Shown here: piece after piece, positions 7,948 through 14,594 of the stretch
Numbering within the stretch: the stretch's first letter is position 1
Layout: every line of letters starts with the position of its first letter
Origin: CAZNAQ01 sp964585585
GTDB lineage: Bacteria; Patescibacteriota; Patescibacteriia; Patescibacteriales; JAGXOH01
Assembly: GCA_964585585.1 (NCBI GenBank)
Contig: CAZPEL010000022.1
Span: 1-15,404, forward strand
Length of the DNA: 15,404 nucleotides
Direction of reading: 5' to 3'
Notes under the pieces: generated by a model
The model's input: the letters and a program-made list of their open reading frames with translations, nothing else
Told to the model about the DNA's origin: nothing
The model's database searches: none
Position numbers and translations under genes: made by a program

Positions 7948-8685
7948 TTATCTCAAGTCCGCTGTTTCCACGTATTGCTGAGCTGTTTTCTTCATTTCCT
8001 GCATTTCCGCCTCCGAAATGGGCTTTAATTTGCGAAAATCATTGTCCAATAGATCGGTATAACTAATAAATCTTTGCAAAAACCATTTTTGGGCACCCTG
8101 GATATTCTCCCCTATTTTCTTAATATCCTTTTTTTTAACAAATCCGGGGACCAGAGTGGTTCGAAACTCATAAGCTACCTCGCTGTTCATTATTATTTTA
8201 ACACTTTCTTGGATCTTTGAAAAATCAAAATCAGTCCTGGTTATCTCAGGATACTTTTCCAAAGGACCCTTGAAGTCCATAGCCAAATAATCCACTACTT
8301 GCCGTTGAAATAATTGCTCCAATACTTGGGGGTTGGTGCCGTTGCTGTCCAATTTGACCTTATACCCCAGGTCCTTTATTTCTTGTAGAAAATCCCCGAT
8401 GTCGGCATGCACGGTCGGCTCTCCGCCGGTAACCACCACCCCGTCCAATTTACCGGACCTGCTTTTTAAAAAATCAAGAAGGTCATTCTTAGAAATATAA
8501 GAATGACCTTCTTGTTCGTCCCGATTCTGTGTATTTTTAATCTTGCCCGCTCCAGAAGAAGCTTGGACAAGCATGGGGTTGTGGCAAAAGGGGCACCGAA
8601 AATTGCATCCTTGGGTAAATATTACCGCCGCCAGTTCTCCCGGATAGTCTATCAAGCTAAGTTTTTCCAAACCGCCGATAATCAT
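7948..8685 (-). CDS. nrdG: Anaerobic ribonucleotide reductase activating protein (radical SAM)
   Basis: A 245-residue radical-SAM activase, expected to use S-adenosylmethionine and a 4Fe-4S cluster to make the glycyl radical on NrdD. The cluster motif is C27-x3-C31-x2-C34, and GGEPT (88-92 region) is the SAM-binding motif. It is the longer NrdG form rather than the 150-residue E. coli type. The ATG at 8685 has GGTGA upstream, a good Shine-Dalgarno match. It starts 16 bp after the stop of the small gene carrying the radical glycine, so activase and substrate peptide are probably co-translated. Residues about 41-63, between the cluster motif and the next conserved helix, look like an insert, and the codons for 58-70 form a perfect palindrome. 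Confidence 0.92.
   Translation of the reverse strand: MIIGGLEKLSLIDYPGELAAVIFTQGCNFRCPFCHNPMLVQASSGAGKIKNTQNRDEQEGHSYISKNDLLDFLKSRSGKLDGVVVTGGEPTVHADIGDFLQEIKDLGYKVKLDSNGTNPQVLEQLFQRQVVDYLAMDFKGPLEKYPEITRTDFDFSKIQESVKIIMNSEVAYEFRTTLVPGFVKKKDIKKIGENIQGAQKWFLQRFISYTDLLDNDFRKLKPISEAEMQEMKKTAQQYVETADLR
8475..8514. repeat. Perfect 17-bp-arm palindrome inside nrdG
   Basis: Bases 8475-8491 are the exact reverse complement of 8498-8514, with a 6-nt loop (8492-8497). It covers codons 58-70 of nrdG (residues QEGHSYISKNDLL). This length and perfection are unlikely by chance in coding sequence. It could be an in-frame palindromic insert, as Rickettsia palindromic elements are, or an mRNA hairpin. Confidence 0.9.
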
Positions 8686-8701
8686 AATAAAGTCACCGTG
8701 A

Positions 8702-8851
8702 TCAGCTATTTAGATCATTACCGGTCTTAAAAGTTTTTCTGTCCCGATATTCGGCCCTTTTACCTTTGTTCCAGTTCTTGACTGGAGTTAGCCACCCCAC
8801 GACCCGGCTGTAAACCTCGCAGGGTTGGCGATCTTGTTTTTCCGGACTCAT
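8702..8851 (-). CDS. Separate glycyl-radical tail of anaerobic ribonucleotide reductase (split NrdD)
   Basis: A 49-residue gene. Residues 11-41 match the C-terminal tail of class III reductases: CEVYSRVVGW, then NWNKGK and RDRKTF. G19 in SRVVG is the expected radical glycine, the site activated by NrdG. The upstream nrdD frame ends after its zinc motif and has no such segment, so this peptide should supply the radical to the NrdD body, much as GrcA/YfiD can replace the radical domain of pyruvate formate lyase. It is in a different frame from nrdD, begins 56 bp after the nrdD stop and has an in-frame TAA upstream, so it is not a simple read-through. The start could also be the TTG at 8860, which has AAGG at good spacing. 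The stop is 16 bp before nrdG. Confidence 0.88.
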   Translation of the reverse strand: MSPEKQDRQPCEVYSRVVGWLTPVKNWNKGKRAEYRDRKTFKTGNDLNS

Positions 8852-8867
8852 ATTGATCAATTTTTTA

Positions 8868-8898
8868 CCTTAATAAAAAAATTTTTTCTTTATCAAGG
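8868..8898 (-). promoter_or_regulatory. AU-rich hairpin between the two nrdD pieces
   Basis: A 14-bp stem with two G-U pairs and a 3-nt A loop in the minus-strand mRNA, 9 bp after the nrdD stop. Its 3' arm contains TTAAGG, the best Shine-Dalgarno candidate for the small radical-tail gene, so folding would hide that site. There is no clear U tract, so it is not a normal terminator. Control of the ratio between the two pieces is an inference. Confidence 0.55.
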
Positions 8899-8907
8899 CA
8901 ATTTTAT

Positions 8908-10989
8908 TTATAAATTGGATTGATTTTGTTTTTCCGCGGCCTCCTTAACCTCTTCTTCTTGAATGATCCCTTTTTCCTGGTCGCATTTGGGACAATAAAA
9001 ATGCTCGCCGGGAATATATCCGTGGATCGGACAAATAGAGAAGGTCGGAGTTATGGTGAAATAAGGTAAGCGGTAATTCTCCGCTACTTTCTTGACCAAT
9101 TTCTTGCAGGCCTCGGAATCATTGATCTTTTCTCCCAAGAAACCGTGGAAAACCGTGCCTCCGGTATACTTGGTCTGAAGATCGTCCTGAAGGTCCAAGG
9201 CCTCGAATATGTCCTCGGTGAAATATACCGGGAGTTGGGAAGAATTGGTGTAGTAAGGGTCGGCCTCCTGGTTTCGGTAGGCCTTCTCATTGGCCACTAC
9301 CACATCCGGATACAACTCCTTGTCCTTCTTGGCGAATCTATAAGTGGCCCCCTCGGCCGGAGAGGCCTCCAGGTTGTAAAGATTATTAGTCTCTTCCTGG
9401 TATTCCCTCATGGTCTCTCTCATAAAATCCAGGATCTCGGAAGCGAATTTTCTGCCCTTGTCCGAGGTCAAATCCCGGCCCAGGAAATTAAGCATACTTT
9501 CATTCATGCCGTTGATACCGATAGTATTGAAATGATTCTGCCAATAAGAACCGAATCTTTCCTTTATCTCGGCCAAATAGAATCGAGAATAGGGATACAG
9601 GCCTTTTTCCGTAAAATCCTCCACTACCCGTCTCTTCATCTCCAAGCTTTCCTTGGCCAAGTCCATTAACTCCCTTAACCTTTCCTTATATTCCTCCTTG
9701 GTTTGGGAGATATAACCCAGTCGAGGCAGATTAATGGTAACCACCCCCAAACTGCCGGTCAAAGGATTAGAGCCGAACAAACCTCCGCCTCTCTTCCTTA
9801 ACTCCCGATTATCCAAGCGCAGACGGCAACACATACTTCTGGCATCATCGACATCCATATCGGAATTGATAAAATTGGAAAAATAAGGAATGCCATATTT
9901 GGCGGTCATATCCCACATCGGCTTCAAGGATTCCCGATTCCAATCAAAATCCTCGGTCAAATTATAAGTGGGTATGGGGAAGGAAAAGGGTCGGCCGGTG
10001 GAATCTCCTTCGGTTAAGATCTCGGCAAAAGCTTTATTGAATATATCCATCTCCTTTTGGAAATCCTTATATTTATCCTTAATAACTTCGCCTCCAAAGA
10101 TCACATTCTCTTCTCCCATCTTTTTAGTGGGAGAAACATCCAAAGTAACATTAGTAAAGGGAGTTTGGAAGCCCACTCGAGTGGGTATATTGATATTGAA
10201 CATGAACTCCTGCAAGCTTTGTTTCACTTTTTCGTAGGAAAGATTGTCATACCTGATAAAAGGGGCCAGGAGAGTATCAAAATTGGCAAAGGCCTGCGCT
10301 CCGGCGGCTTCGCCCTGAAGAGTATAGAGAAAATTATTGATCTGACCCAAGGCGCTCCGAAAGTGTTTGGGCGGCTTGCTCTGGATCTTTTCCTTAACCC
10401 CCTGAAAACCTTTGGTCAAAAGATCCTTTAAGTCCCAACCGCAACAATAAGGAGCCAAAAGTCCCAAGTCATGTATATGAAAATCCCCGTTAATGTGAGC
10501 TTCCCTGACATTTTCCGGATAGAGTTTGTTCAACCAATATTGGGCGGACACAGAGGAAGCTACATAGTTGTTCAAGCCCTGCAAAGAAAAGCTCATATTG
10601 CTGTTTTCCTGCAATCTCCAGTCAGCTTTGCCCAGATAATCCTCCATTAACTTTTCCTCATTAGAGGTTATGTCCCGGATCTGACGATGCTGTTCCCGAT
10701 AAATAATATAGGCCTTGGCCATCTTGATCCGGCTATTCTCGATCAAGACCTCTTCCACTATATCCTGCACCTCTTCCACGGCCGGTATGCTTCGGGTGTG
10801 GAATTTTTGGTTTATTTTCTTGATCACTTCTTCGGTCAGCTTTTCAGCCAAGCCCTCCTCCCGGATATCACAGGCCTCGGCCGATTTATTGATAGCAGTG
10901 ACTATCTTTTCTCGTTCAAAGGGAGCTATATCTCCCGAACGTTTACAGATCTTAGTAATGGAACTTTCTGCAGAGTTAGACATAAGCAT
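8908..10989 (-). CDS. nrdD: Anaerobic ribonucleoside-triphosphate reductase, catalytic body without radical tail
   Basis: A 693-residue class III reductase making dNTPs under anaerobic conditions. An N-terminal ATP-cone (about 11-105) gives allosteric control. The ten-stranded barrel follows, with HIHDLG and C182/C183 near the expected thiyl-radical cysteine, and MCCR (C387/C388) at the second active-site cysteine. LEASPAE (540-547) matches the conserved Glu region. The zinc site is C653-PI-H656 with C666-PK-C669. The protein then ends in a charged tail (EEEVKEAAEKQNQ) without the RVxGY radical motif; that part is encoded by the next gene at 8702-8851. Together they have 742 residues, a normal NrdD length. 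The start may be the ATG at 10989 or 10983; neither has a Shine-Dalgarno sequence. Confidence 0.95.
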   Translation of the reverse strand: MLMSNSAESSITKICKRSGDIAPFEREKIVTAINKSAEACDIREEGLAEKLTEEVIKKINQKFHTRSIPAVEEVQDIVEEVLIENSRIKMAKAYIIYREQHRQIRDITSNEEKLMEDYLGKADWRLQENSNMSFSLQGLNNYVASSVSAQYWLNKLYPENVREAHINGDFHIHDLGLLAPYCCGWDLKDLLTKGFQGVKEKIQSKPPKHFRSALGQINNFLYTLQGEAAGAQAFANFDTLLAPFIRYDNLSYEKVKQSLQEFMFNINIPTRVGFQTPFTNVTLDVSPTKKMGEENVIFGGEVIKDKYKDFQKEMDIFNKAFAEILTEGDSTGRPFSFPIPTYNLTEDFDWNRESLKPMWDMTAKYGIPYFSNFINSDMDVDDARSMCCRLRLDNRELRKRGGGLFGSNPLTGSLGVVTINLPRLGYISQTKEEYKERLRELMDLAKESLEMKRRVVEDFTEKGLYPYSRFYLAEIKERFGSYWQNHFNTIGINGMNESMLNFLGRDLTSDKGRKFASEILDFMRETMREYQEETNNLYNLEASPAEGATYRFAKKDKELYPDVVVANEKAYRNQEADPYYTNSSQLPVYFTEDIFEALDLQDDLQTKYTGGTVFHGFLGEKINDSEACKKLVKKVAENYRLPYFTITPTFSICPIHGYIPGEHFYCPKCDQEKGIIQEEEVKEAAEKQNQSNL

Positions 10990-11010
10990 GGGGATTTTTA
11001 ATTTTAATTG

Positions 11011-11023
11011 GGGCCTAAGGCCC
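11011..11023 (+). other. GC-rich mini-hairpin in the nrdD leader
   Basis: GGGCC-TAA-GGCCC (11011-11023) is followed on the plus strand by five T, so it would act as a terminator for rightward (antisense) transcription. In the nrdD mRNA it is a hairpin shortly before the start codon. No plus-strand gene is seen here, so its use is unclear. Confidence 0.4.
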
Positions 11024-11042
11024 TTTTTAAAGATTTAAGGCG

Positions 11043-11097
11043 TTATTTTACAAGGTTATAGCCGGAAAATTTCCTCGACCACAACTTTGTAAAATAA
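11043..11097 (-). promoter_or_regulatory. Long palindrome over a candidate nrdD promoter
   Basis: Arms 11043-11061 and 11079-11097 match at 16 of 19 positions; in the minus-strand RNA two of the three mismatches are G-U pairs. The 17-nt centre contains a smaller palindrome (GGAAA/TTTCC). A candidate promoter, TTGTGG (11079-11084) and TATAAC (11055-11060) with 18-bp spacing, uses one arm for each box. It lies between nrdR and nrdD. It does not match the NrdR box, so it may be an operator for another regulator or an RNA-processing hairpin. Confidence 0.5.
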
Positions 11098-11155
11098 TCG
11101 AAATTCTCGGGTCTCAATATCGGAAAACAAAGGGTGAGTGACAGGTTCTTAAAAG

Positions 11156-11626
11156 TTAGCCGGCCTTTCTCTTTTTGCTTTGCAGCAGTTTATTCAATTC
11201 CTTTCTAAAGGTCTGGGCATCCTTAAAGGATTCATACACGGAAGCGAATCTGATATAGGCAACCTTGTCTATTTTCTTTAATTGTCTCATAACCACTTCT
11301 CCGACCTGGCGGGAGGATATCTCATTCTTGCTCTTTTTCTGCAGGTCCCTTTCTATTAAATGGATCAATTTCTTGAACCTGTCCTTGGTTATGGGTCTTT
11401 TTTCCAAGGCCTTATTCAAACCTCGGATCAATTTTTCTCGACTATAGGATTCTTTTTCGCCTCCCCTTTTCACAATGACCAGATCCAATAATTCTATCTC
11501 CTCATAAGTGGAAAATCGAAAATTACATTTGGCGCATTCCCTTCTTCTTCTGACCGACAAACCGTCCCCGCATACCCGGGAATTAATGACTTTGGTGTCT
11601 TTATGATAGCAGACGGGACACTTCAT
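11156..11626 (-). CDS. nrdR: Transcriptional repressor NrdR
   Basis: A 156-residue repressor of ribonucleotide reductase genes. The N-terminal zinc ribbon uses C3, C6, C31 and C34, with the basic stretch SVRRRREC that contacts DNA. An ATP-cone (about 46-136), related to that in NrdD, senses dATP/ATP and changes oligomer state. Length matches the family (about 150-160). The nrd genes directly downstream are its expected targets. Two NrdR-box-like sites lie just upstream of its own start, so autoregulation of the whole nrdR-nrdD-nrdG unit is likely. The ATG at 11626 begins the MKCPVC motif typical of the family; no Shine-Dalgarno sequence is seen. Confidence 0.97.
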   Translation of the reverse strand: MKCPVCYHKDTKVINSRVCGDGLSVRRRRECAKCNFRFSTYEEIELLDLVIVKRGGEKESYSREKLIRGLNKALEKRPITKDRFKKLIHLIERDLQKKSKNEISSRQVGEVVMRQLKKIDKVAYIRFASVYESFKDAQTFRKELNKLLQSKKRKAG

Positions 11627-11641
11627 GGTAATTTTAATTAA

Positions 11642-11690
11642 ATACTATATTTTGTGTATCAATTTTTTAAAATTATACTATATCTTGACT
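11642..11690 (-). promoter_or_regulatory. Tandem NrdR-box-like operators
   Basis: Compared with the published NrdR box ACACWATATMTWGTGT, ATACTATATTTTGTGT at 11642-11657 matches at 14 of 16 positions and ATACTATATCTTGACT at 11675-11690 at 13 of 16. The sites start 33 bp apart, about three helical turns, as is usual for NrdR box pairs. They flank and overlap the -10 box of nrdR. Confidence 0.8.
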
Positions 11691-11698
11691 ATTTACAA
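11672..11698 (-). promoter_or_regulatory. Probable nrdR promoter
   Basis: A perfect TATAAT on the minus strand (11672-11677), 46 bp before the nrdR ATG. The best -35 candidate is TTGTAA (11693-11698) with a short 15-bp spacer. The -10 overlaps the upstream NrdR-box-like site, which fits repression by blocking polymerase. Confidence 0.55.
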
Positions 11699-11799
11699 TT
11701 TAACATATTTTCGAAACCGGGGCAATACTTGGCAAGTTCCCTAATTTTAGTCCTTTTCCGATTTTAAACTTGCTTAATCCGGACCGATGTTTTTCAGCT

Positions 11800-11808
11800 T
11801 GTGGATAA
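11800..11808 (-). promoter_or_regulatory. Perfect DnaA box
   Basis: TTATCCACA on the minus strand, the high-affinity DnaA box. It is single, in the 258-bp space between ftsZ and nrdR, about 120 bp upstream of the nrdR -10 box. DnaA controls nrdAB in E. coli, so control of the nrd cluster is possible; a lone site is not an origin. The rest of this intergenic space holds the ftsZ terminator and the nrdR control sites; I see no small gene in it. Confidence 0.5.
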
Positions 11809-11830
11809 CCTCTGAAGCCAATAGATTTTC

Positions 11831-11861
11831 GAAAATAAAAACGGGGCCCATTAAGGCCCCG
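11831..11861 (-). terminator. Intrinsic terminator of ftsZ
   Basis: The 7-bp GC-rich stem CGGGGCC (11842-11848) pairs with GGCCCCG (11855-11861) with a 6-nt loop, followed in the minus direction by TTTTTATTTT. It begins 24 bp after the ftsZ stop. A second hairpin at 11857-11880 shares bases with it. Confidence 0.9.
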
Positions 11862-11884
11862 AATAATATCATTATTGGGGTGAT

Positions 11885-13213
11885 CTATTTCATTTTTTTA
11901 CGGATAAAAGCGGGAACGCTAAGCTCATCGTCATCGTCTCCGCCATCCTTTTGCGGCGGCTGAGGATCCTTTTTGCTGGTATCTTCGGCCGGTTGGGATT
12001 GGGCCTCCTCCACTGAAGAAAAGAACCTCCTCTTGGGCTTTTTCTCCTTGGCCGGCTCTTGTTTTTCTTCTTCCCGGGGCTCAGTCGGCTCCTGGGGTTC
12101 TTCCTCTACTTTTGGCTGGGGCGCCTTATTCTTTTCATTCCAATCCATTTCCTTGCCGGAGGATTTATAAGAGGACACAAGATCCTTTTTCTGTTCTTCT
12201 TCTATAAAATTACTGGGATAATAGGACGAGGATTCCTCCTCTTCTCGGCGCTTCTTGCCGCTATTGTCAAAGCCGGTGGCTATAACCGTTACCTTGATAC
12301 CGTCCTTAATGTCTTCGTTTATCACCGCTCCGAAAATAACCTTGGCCTCGTCATCGGCCGAAGCGGTAATAACCTTGGCCGCCTCATTCACTTCCTCCAT
12401 TCCCAGGTCAGTTCCTCCGGTAATAGTAAAGACCACTCCTTGAGCCCCCTCGATGGACATATCCAGCAAAGGTGAACTTATGGCCGATTTAGCGGCCTCC
12501 ACCGCCTTATTCTCGCCACTGGCTTCGCCTATACCCATTAAGGCGGAACCGGCATTGGACATAACCGCCTTAACATCGGCAAAATCAGTATTAATGACGC
12601 CGGGCAGAGTTATCAATTCGGCAATACCCTGAACTCCTTGCCGCAAAACATCATCCGCGACCAAAAAGGCCTCTAACAGAGAGGTGTTCTTCTCGATCAC
12701 CTGCATCAATTTATCATTGGAAATAGTTATTATAGTGTCCACTTTGTCGGCTAATTCGGAAAAACCGCGATCCGCTATCTTTTTTCTCTGACCACCCTCA
12801 AAAGAGAAGGGTTTGGTAACCACGGCCACGGTTAAAGCTCCGGAGTCCCGGGCGATCTCGGCAATAACCGGAGAAGCTCCGGTTCCGGTGCCTCCGCCCA
12901 AACCGCAGGTAATAAAAACCATATCCGAATCCTTGAGAGCGTCCCGGATCTCATTTTGGGATTCTTCAGCTGCTTGCTTCCCCATTTCCGAATTCATTCC
13001 CGCTCCCAAACCGCGGGTGACTGATTTTCCTATATGAAGTTTACTGTCGGCTTTACTGTGATGAAGAGCTTGCACATCAGTGTTTACGGCCACAAAATCC
13101 ACCCCTTTGATCCCCCTGTCTATCATTCTATTAATAGCATTGCCGCCACCGCCACCTACGCCCACTACTCTGGTTTTGGCAAATGTTTCCGCTGATGGTT
13201 TTACTTCCGCCAT
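11885..13213 (-). CDS. ftsZ: Cell division GTPase FtsZ
   Basis: The tubulin-like protein that forms the division ring, 442 residues. The nucleotide-binding loop GGGG lies at about 20-24 and the tubulin signature GGGTGTG at 106-112. The catalytic T7 loop is NTDFADV with D210 and D213. The globular core ends near 317; then comes a long charged linker rich in Glu, Lys and Pro (about 320-425) and the conserved C-terminal peptide DDELSVPAFIRKKMK, the docking site for FtsA. It follows ftsA with a 94-bp gap and has a terminator after it. No Shine-Dalgarno sequence precedes the ATG. Confidence 0.98.
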   Translation of the reverse strand: MAEVKPSAETFAKTRVVGVGGGGGNAINRMIDRGIKGVDFVAVNTDVQALHHSKADSKLHIGKSVTRGLGAGMNSEMGKQAAEESQNEIRDALKDSDMVFITCGLGGGTGTGASPVIAEIARDSGALTVAVVTKPFSFEGGQRKKIADRGFSELADKVDTIITISNDKLMQVIEKNTSLLEAFLVADDVLRQGVQGIAELITLPGVINTDFADVKAVMSNAGSALMGIGEASGENKAVEAAKSAISSPLLDMSIEGAQGVVFTITGGTDLGMEEVNEAAKVITASADDEAKVIFGAVINEDIKDGIKVTVIATGFDNSGKKRREEEESSSYYPSNFIEEEQKKDLVSSYKSSGKEMDWNEKNKAPQPKVEEEPQEPTEPREEEKQEPAKEKKPKRRFFSSVEEAQSQPAEDTSKKDPQPPQKDGGDDDDELSVPAFIRKKMK

Positions 13214-13251
13214 ATTAAAAAAGAGTTAATTATTTCTCGTTTTGTAATTCT

Positions 13252-13280
13252 ATCCTATCTTACTAAATAAAAAATATCAA
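13252..13280 (-). promoter_or_regulatory. Weak candidate promoter of ftsZ
   Basis: TTGATA (13275-13280) and TAGGAT (13252-13257) on the minus strand with a 17-bp spacer. The -10 matches only 4 of 6 bases. It could give extra ftsZ transcripts relative to ftsA. Confidence 0.35.
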
Positions 13281-13309
13281 CCCCCTGACCTGAAAATAGA
13301 GCTGATATT
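13267..13309 (-). terminator. Possible attenuator between ftsA and ftsZ
   Basis: In the minus-strand RNA AATATCA and TGATATT (13303-13309 and 13273-13279) pair, extended inward by C-G and G-U pairs, and a T-rich run follows. The hairpin overlaps the ftsA stop codon by two bases. The stem is AU-rich, so it may be a weak terminator only. Confidence 0.35.
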
Positions 13310-14570
13310 AGGGCATTAATTTGGAAAAAAGATCCTTGACCTTCTTACCCGCCTTTTTTACCCCCTCTTTGCTGCCGGAGAATATACCTCCCTCTTTTCT
13401 GTCCAGGCCATAACCTCCCCAAATGACCAGACCCACGGCCGGCAAAAAGTTAGGATCATTGACCTTATCGATTATAGTCTCCATATTTTTAACTTCTCCG
13501 ACCGAAACCGGCAAACGGAGTTTGTTTTTGGCCACATCCACCACGCCGGGTAATTTAGATCCTCCGCCGGCTAACAACACCCCGGCCGGCAACATACCGG
13601 AACGCTCGATCTTCTCTAATTCCTCGTCAACTTTCTCAAAGATCTCCTCGGTTCTGGCCTCGATGATCTCGGCTATATACTTTCGGGAAACCTCGCCAAT
13701 GTCATCATTGACCTCCTCTTCTTTGACCAGATCAGTAACATCGGCCGAATCTTTTTGAGAAAACTGACCAGGGTTGGCATGGCCGTACTCCAACTTGATC
13801 CGTTCCGCTAAATTTATGGGACAACGCAGGCCTATGGCCATATCCGCCGTGATGTGCTCCGAACCCAGGGGTAAAATGGAAGTATGTATCAATTTTTCTT
13901 CCTCGAATACGGCTACGCTGGTAGTGGAAGAACCTATGTCCACCACTGCTACGCCCAATTCCCTTTGTTTGCCGGAGATTATGGCCTCGCCCAAGGCCAA
14001 GGGAGATAAGACCAGGTCTTCTATTTCCACTTTGGTCCGATGGATGGCCTTGGTCAAATTCTTGATCTGGCTGCTCACTCCCTGGATCACCAAAACCTCT
14101 ACTTCCAACCTTACTCCGTTCATTCCCACCGGATCCTTGATATCCTTCTGGTTGTCCACAGCAAAATTGACCGGCAAAACATGCAAGATCTCGTAATTTA
14201 TGGGGACAGACAAGGTCTGAGCCGCTTCTATAGCCCTGTCCACATCCTCGGGACTGATCTCGCCATTACTCTTGCCTACAGCCACCACTCCTTTGCTTTT
14301 CTCGCATTTAACATAAGGGTCGTTTATGCCCAACCAAACACTTTCTATGGGTACTCCGACCAATCTCTCTCCTTTTTCCAACAAGGCGGAAATAGTGGAA
14401 GTAACATCATCAATACTTTTTATAACCCCTTTGCTAATGCCTTCGGTCGGGACCGAAGTAGCTCCTATGACCTGGATCTTGTTTCCTTCTTCCTTGTTGT
14501 TCCTTTGAGCCACTACTAACTTAGTCTCACTGGATCCGATATCCAAGCCGGCAATAATGTCTTCTTTCAT
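13308..14570 (-). CDS. ftsA: Cell division protein FtsA
   Basis: The actin-like ATPase that ties FtsZ filaments to the membrane; 420 residues from the ATG chosen. Phosphate motif 1 is GLDIGSSETK near the N-terminus, phosphate motif 2 is VVDIGSSTTSVAVF, and the adenosine motif is LAGGGSKLPG. The last 20 residues are basic and amphipathic (VKKAGKKVKDLFSKLMP), the expected membrane-targeting helix. An upstream TTG at 14621 would add 17 residues; the ATG is preferred because it puts the first motif at the usual place and gives the normal length. No Shine-Dalgarno sequence is seen. A consensus promoter lies at 14694-14722, and the leader can fold. ftsQ is not adjacent. Confidence 0.96.
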   Translation of the reverse strand: MKEDIIAGLDIGSSETKLVVAQRNNKEEGNKIQVIGATSVPTEGISKGVIKSIDDVTSTISALLEKGERLVGVPIESVWLGINDPYVKCEKSKGVVAVGKSNGEISPEDVDRAIEAAQTLSVPINYEILHVLPVNFAVDNQKDIKDPVGMNGVRLEVEVLVIQGVSSQIKNLTKAIHRTKVEIEDLVLSPLALGEAIISGKQRELGVAVVDIGSSTTSVAVFEEEKLIHTSILPLGSEHITADMAIGLRCPINLAERIKLEYGHANPGQFSQKDSADVTDLVKEEEVNDDIGEVSRKYIAEIIEARTEEIFEKVDEELEKIERSGMLPAGVLLAGGGSKLPGVVDVAKNKLRLPVSVGEVKNMETIIDKVNDPNFLPAVGLVIWGGYGLDRKEGGIFSGSKEGVKKAGKKVKDLFSKLMP

Positions 14571-14594
14571 AAATAAGAATTTATTAATTTTTTC

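Noticed and set aside
7567..8704. Recoded TGA (glycine code of some CPR groups)
   Set aside because: TGA ends at least three well-supported genes here and none is read in conserved positions.
8908..8910. nrdD stop as a sequencing frameshift
   Set aside because: The small gene is in another frame with its own in-frame stop upstream, separated by an AT-rich hairpin and not by a single-base slip. Read data would still be useful.
10172..10185. 14-bp perfect palindrome in nrdD
   Set aside because: It encodes conserved-looking residues (PTRVG), is short, and may arise by chance in coding DNA.
11800..11808. Replication origin at the DnaA box
   Set aside because: Only one box, with no cluster, no dnaA/dnaN neighbours and no clear unwinding element.
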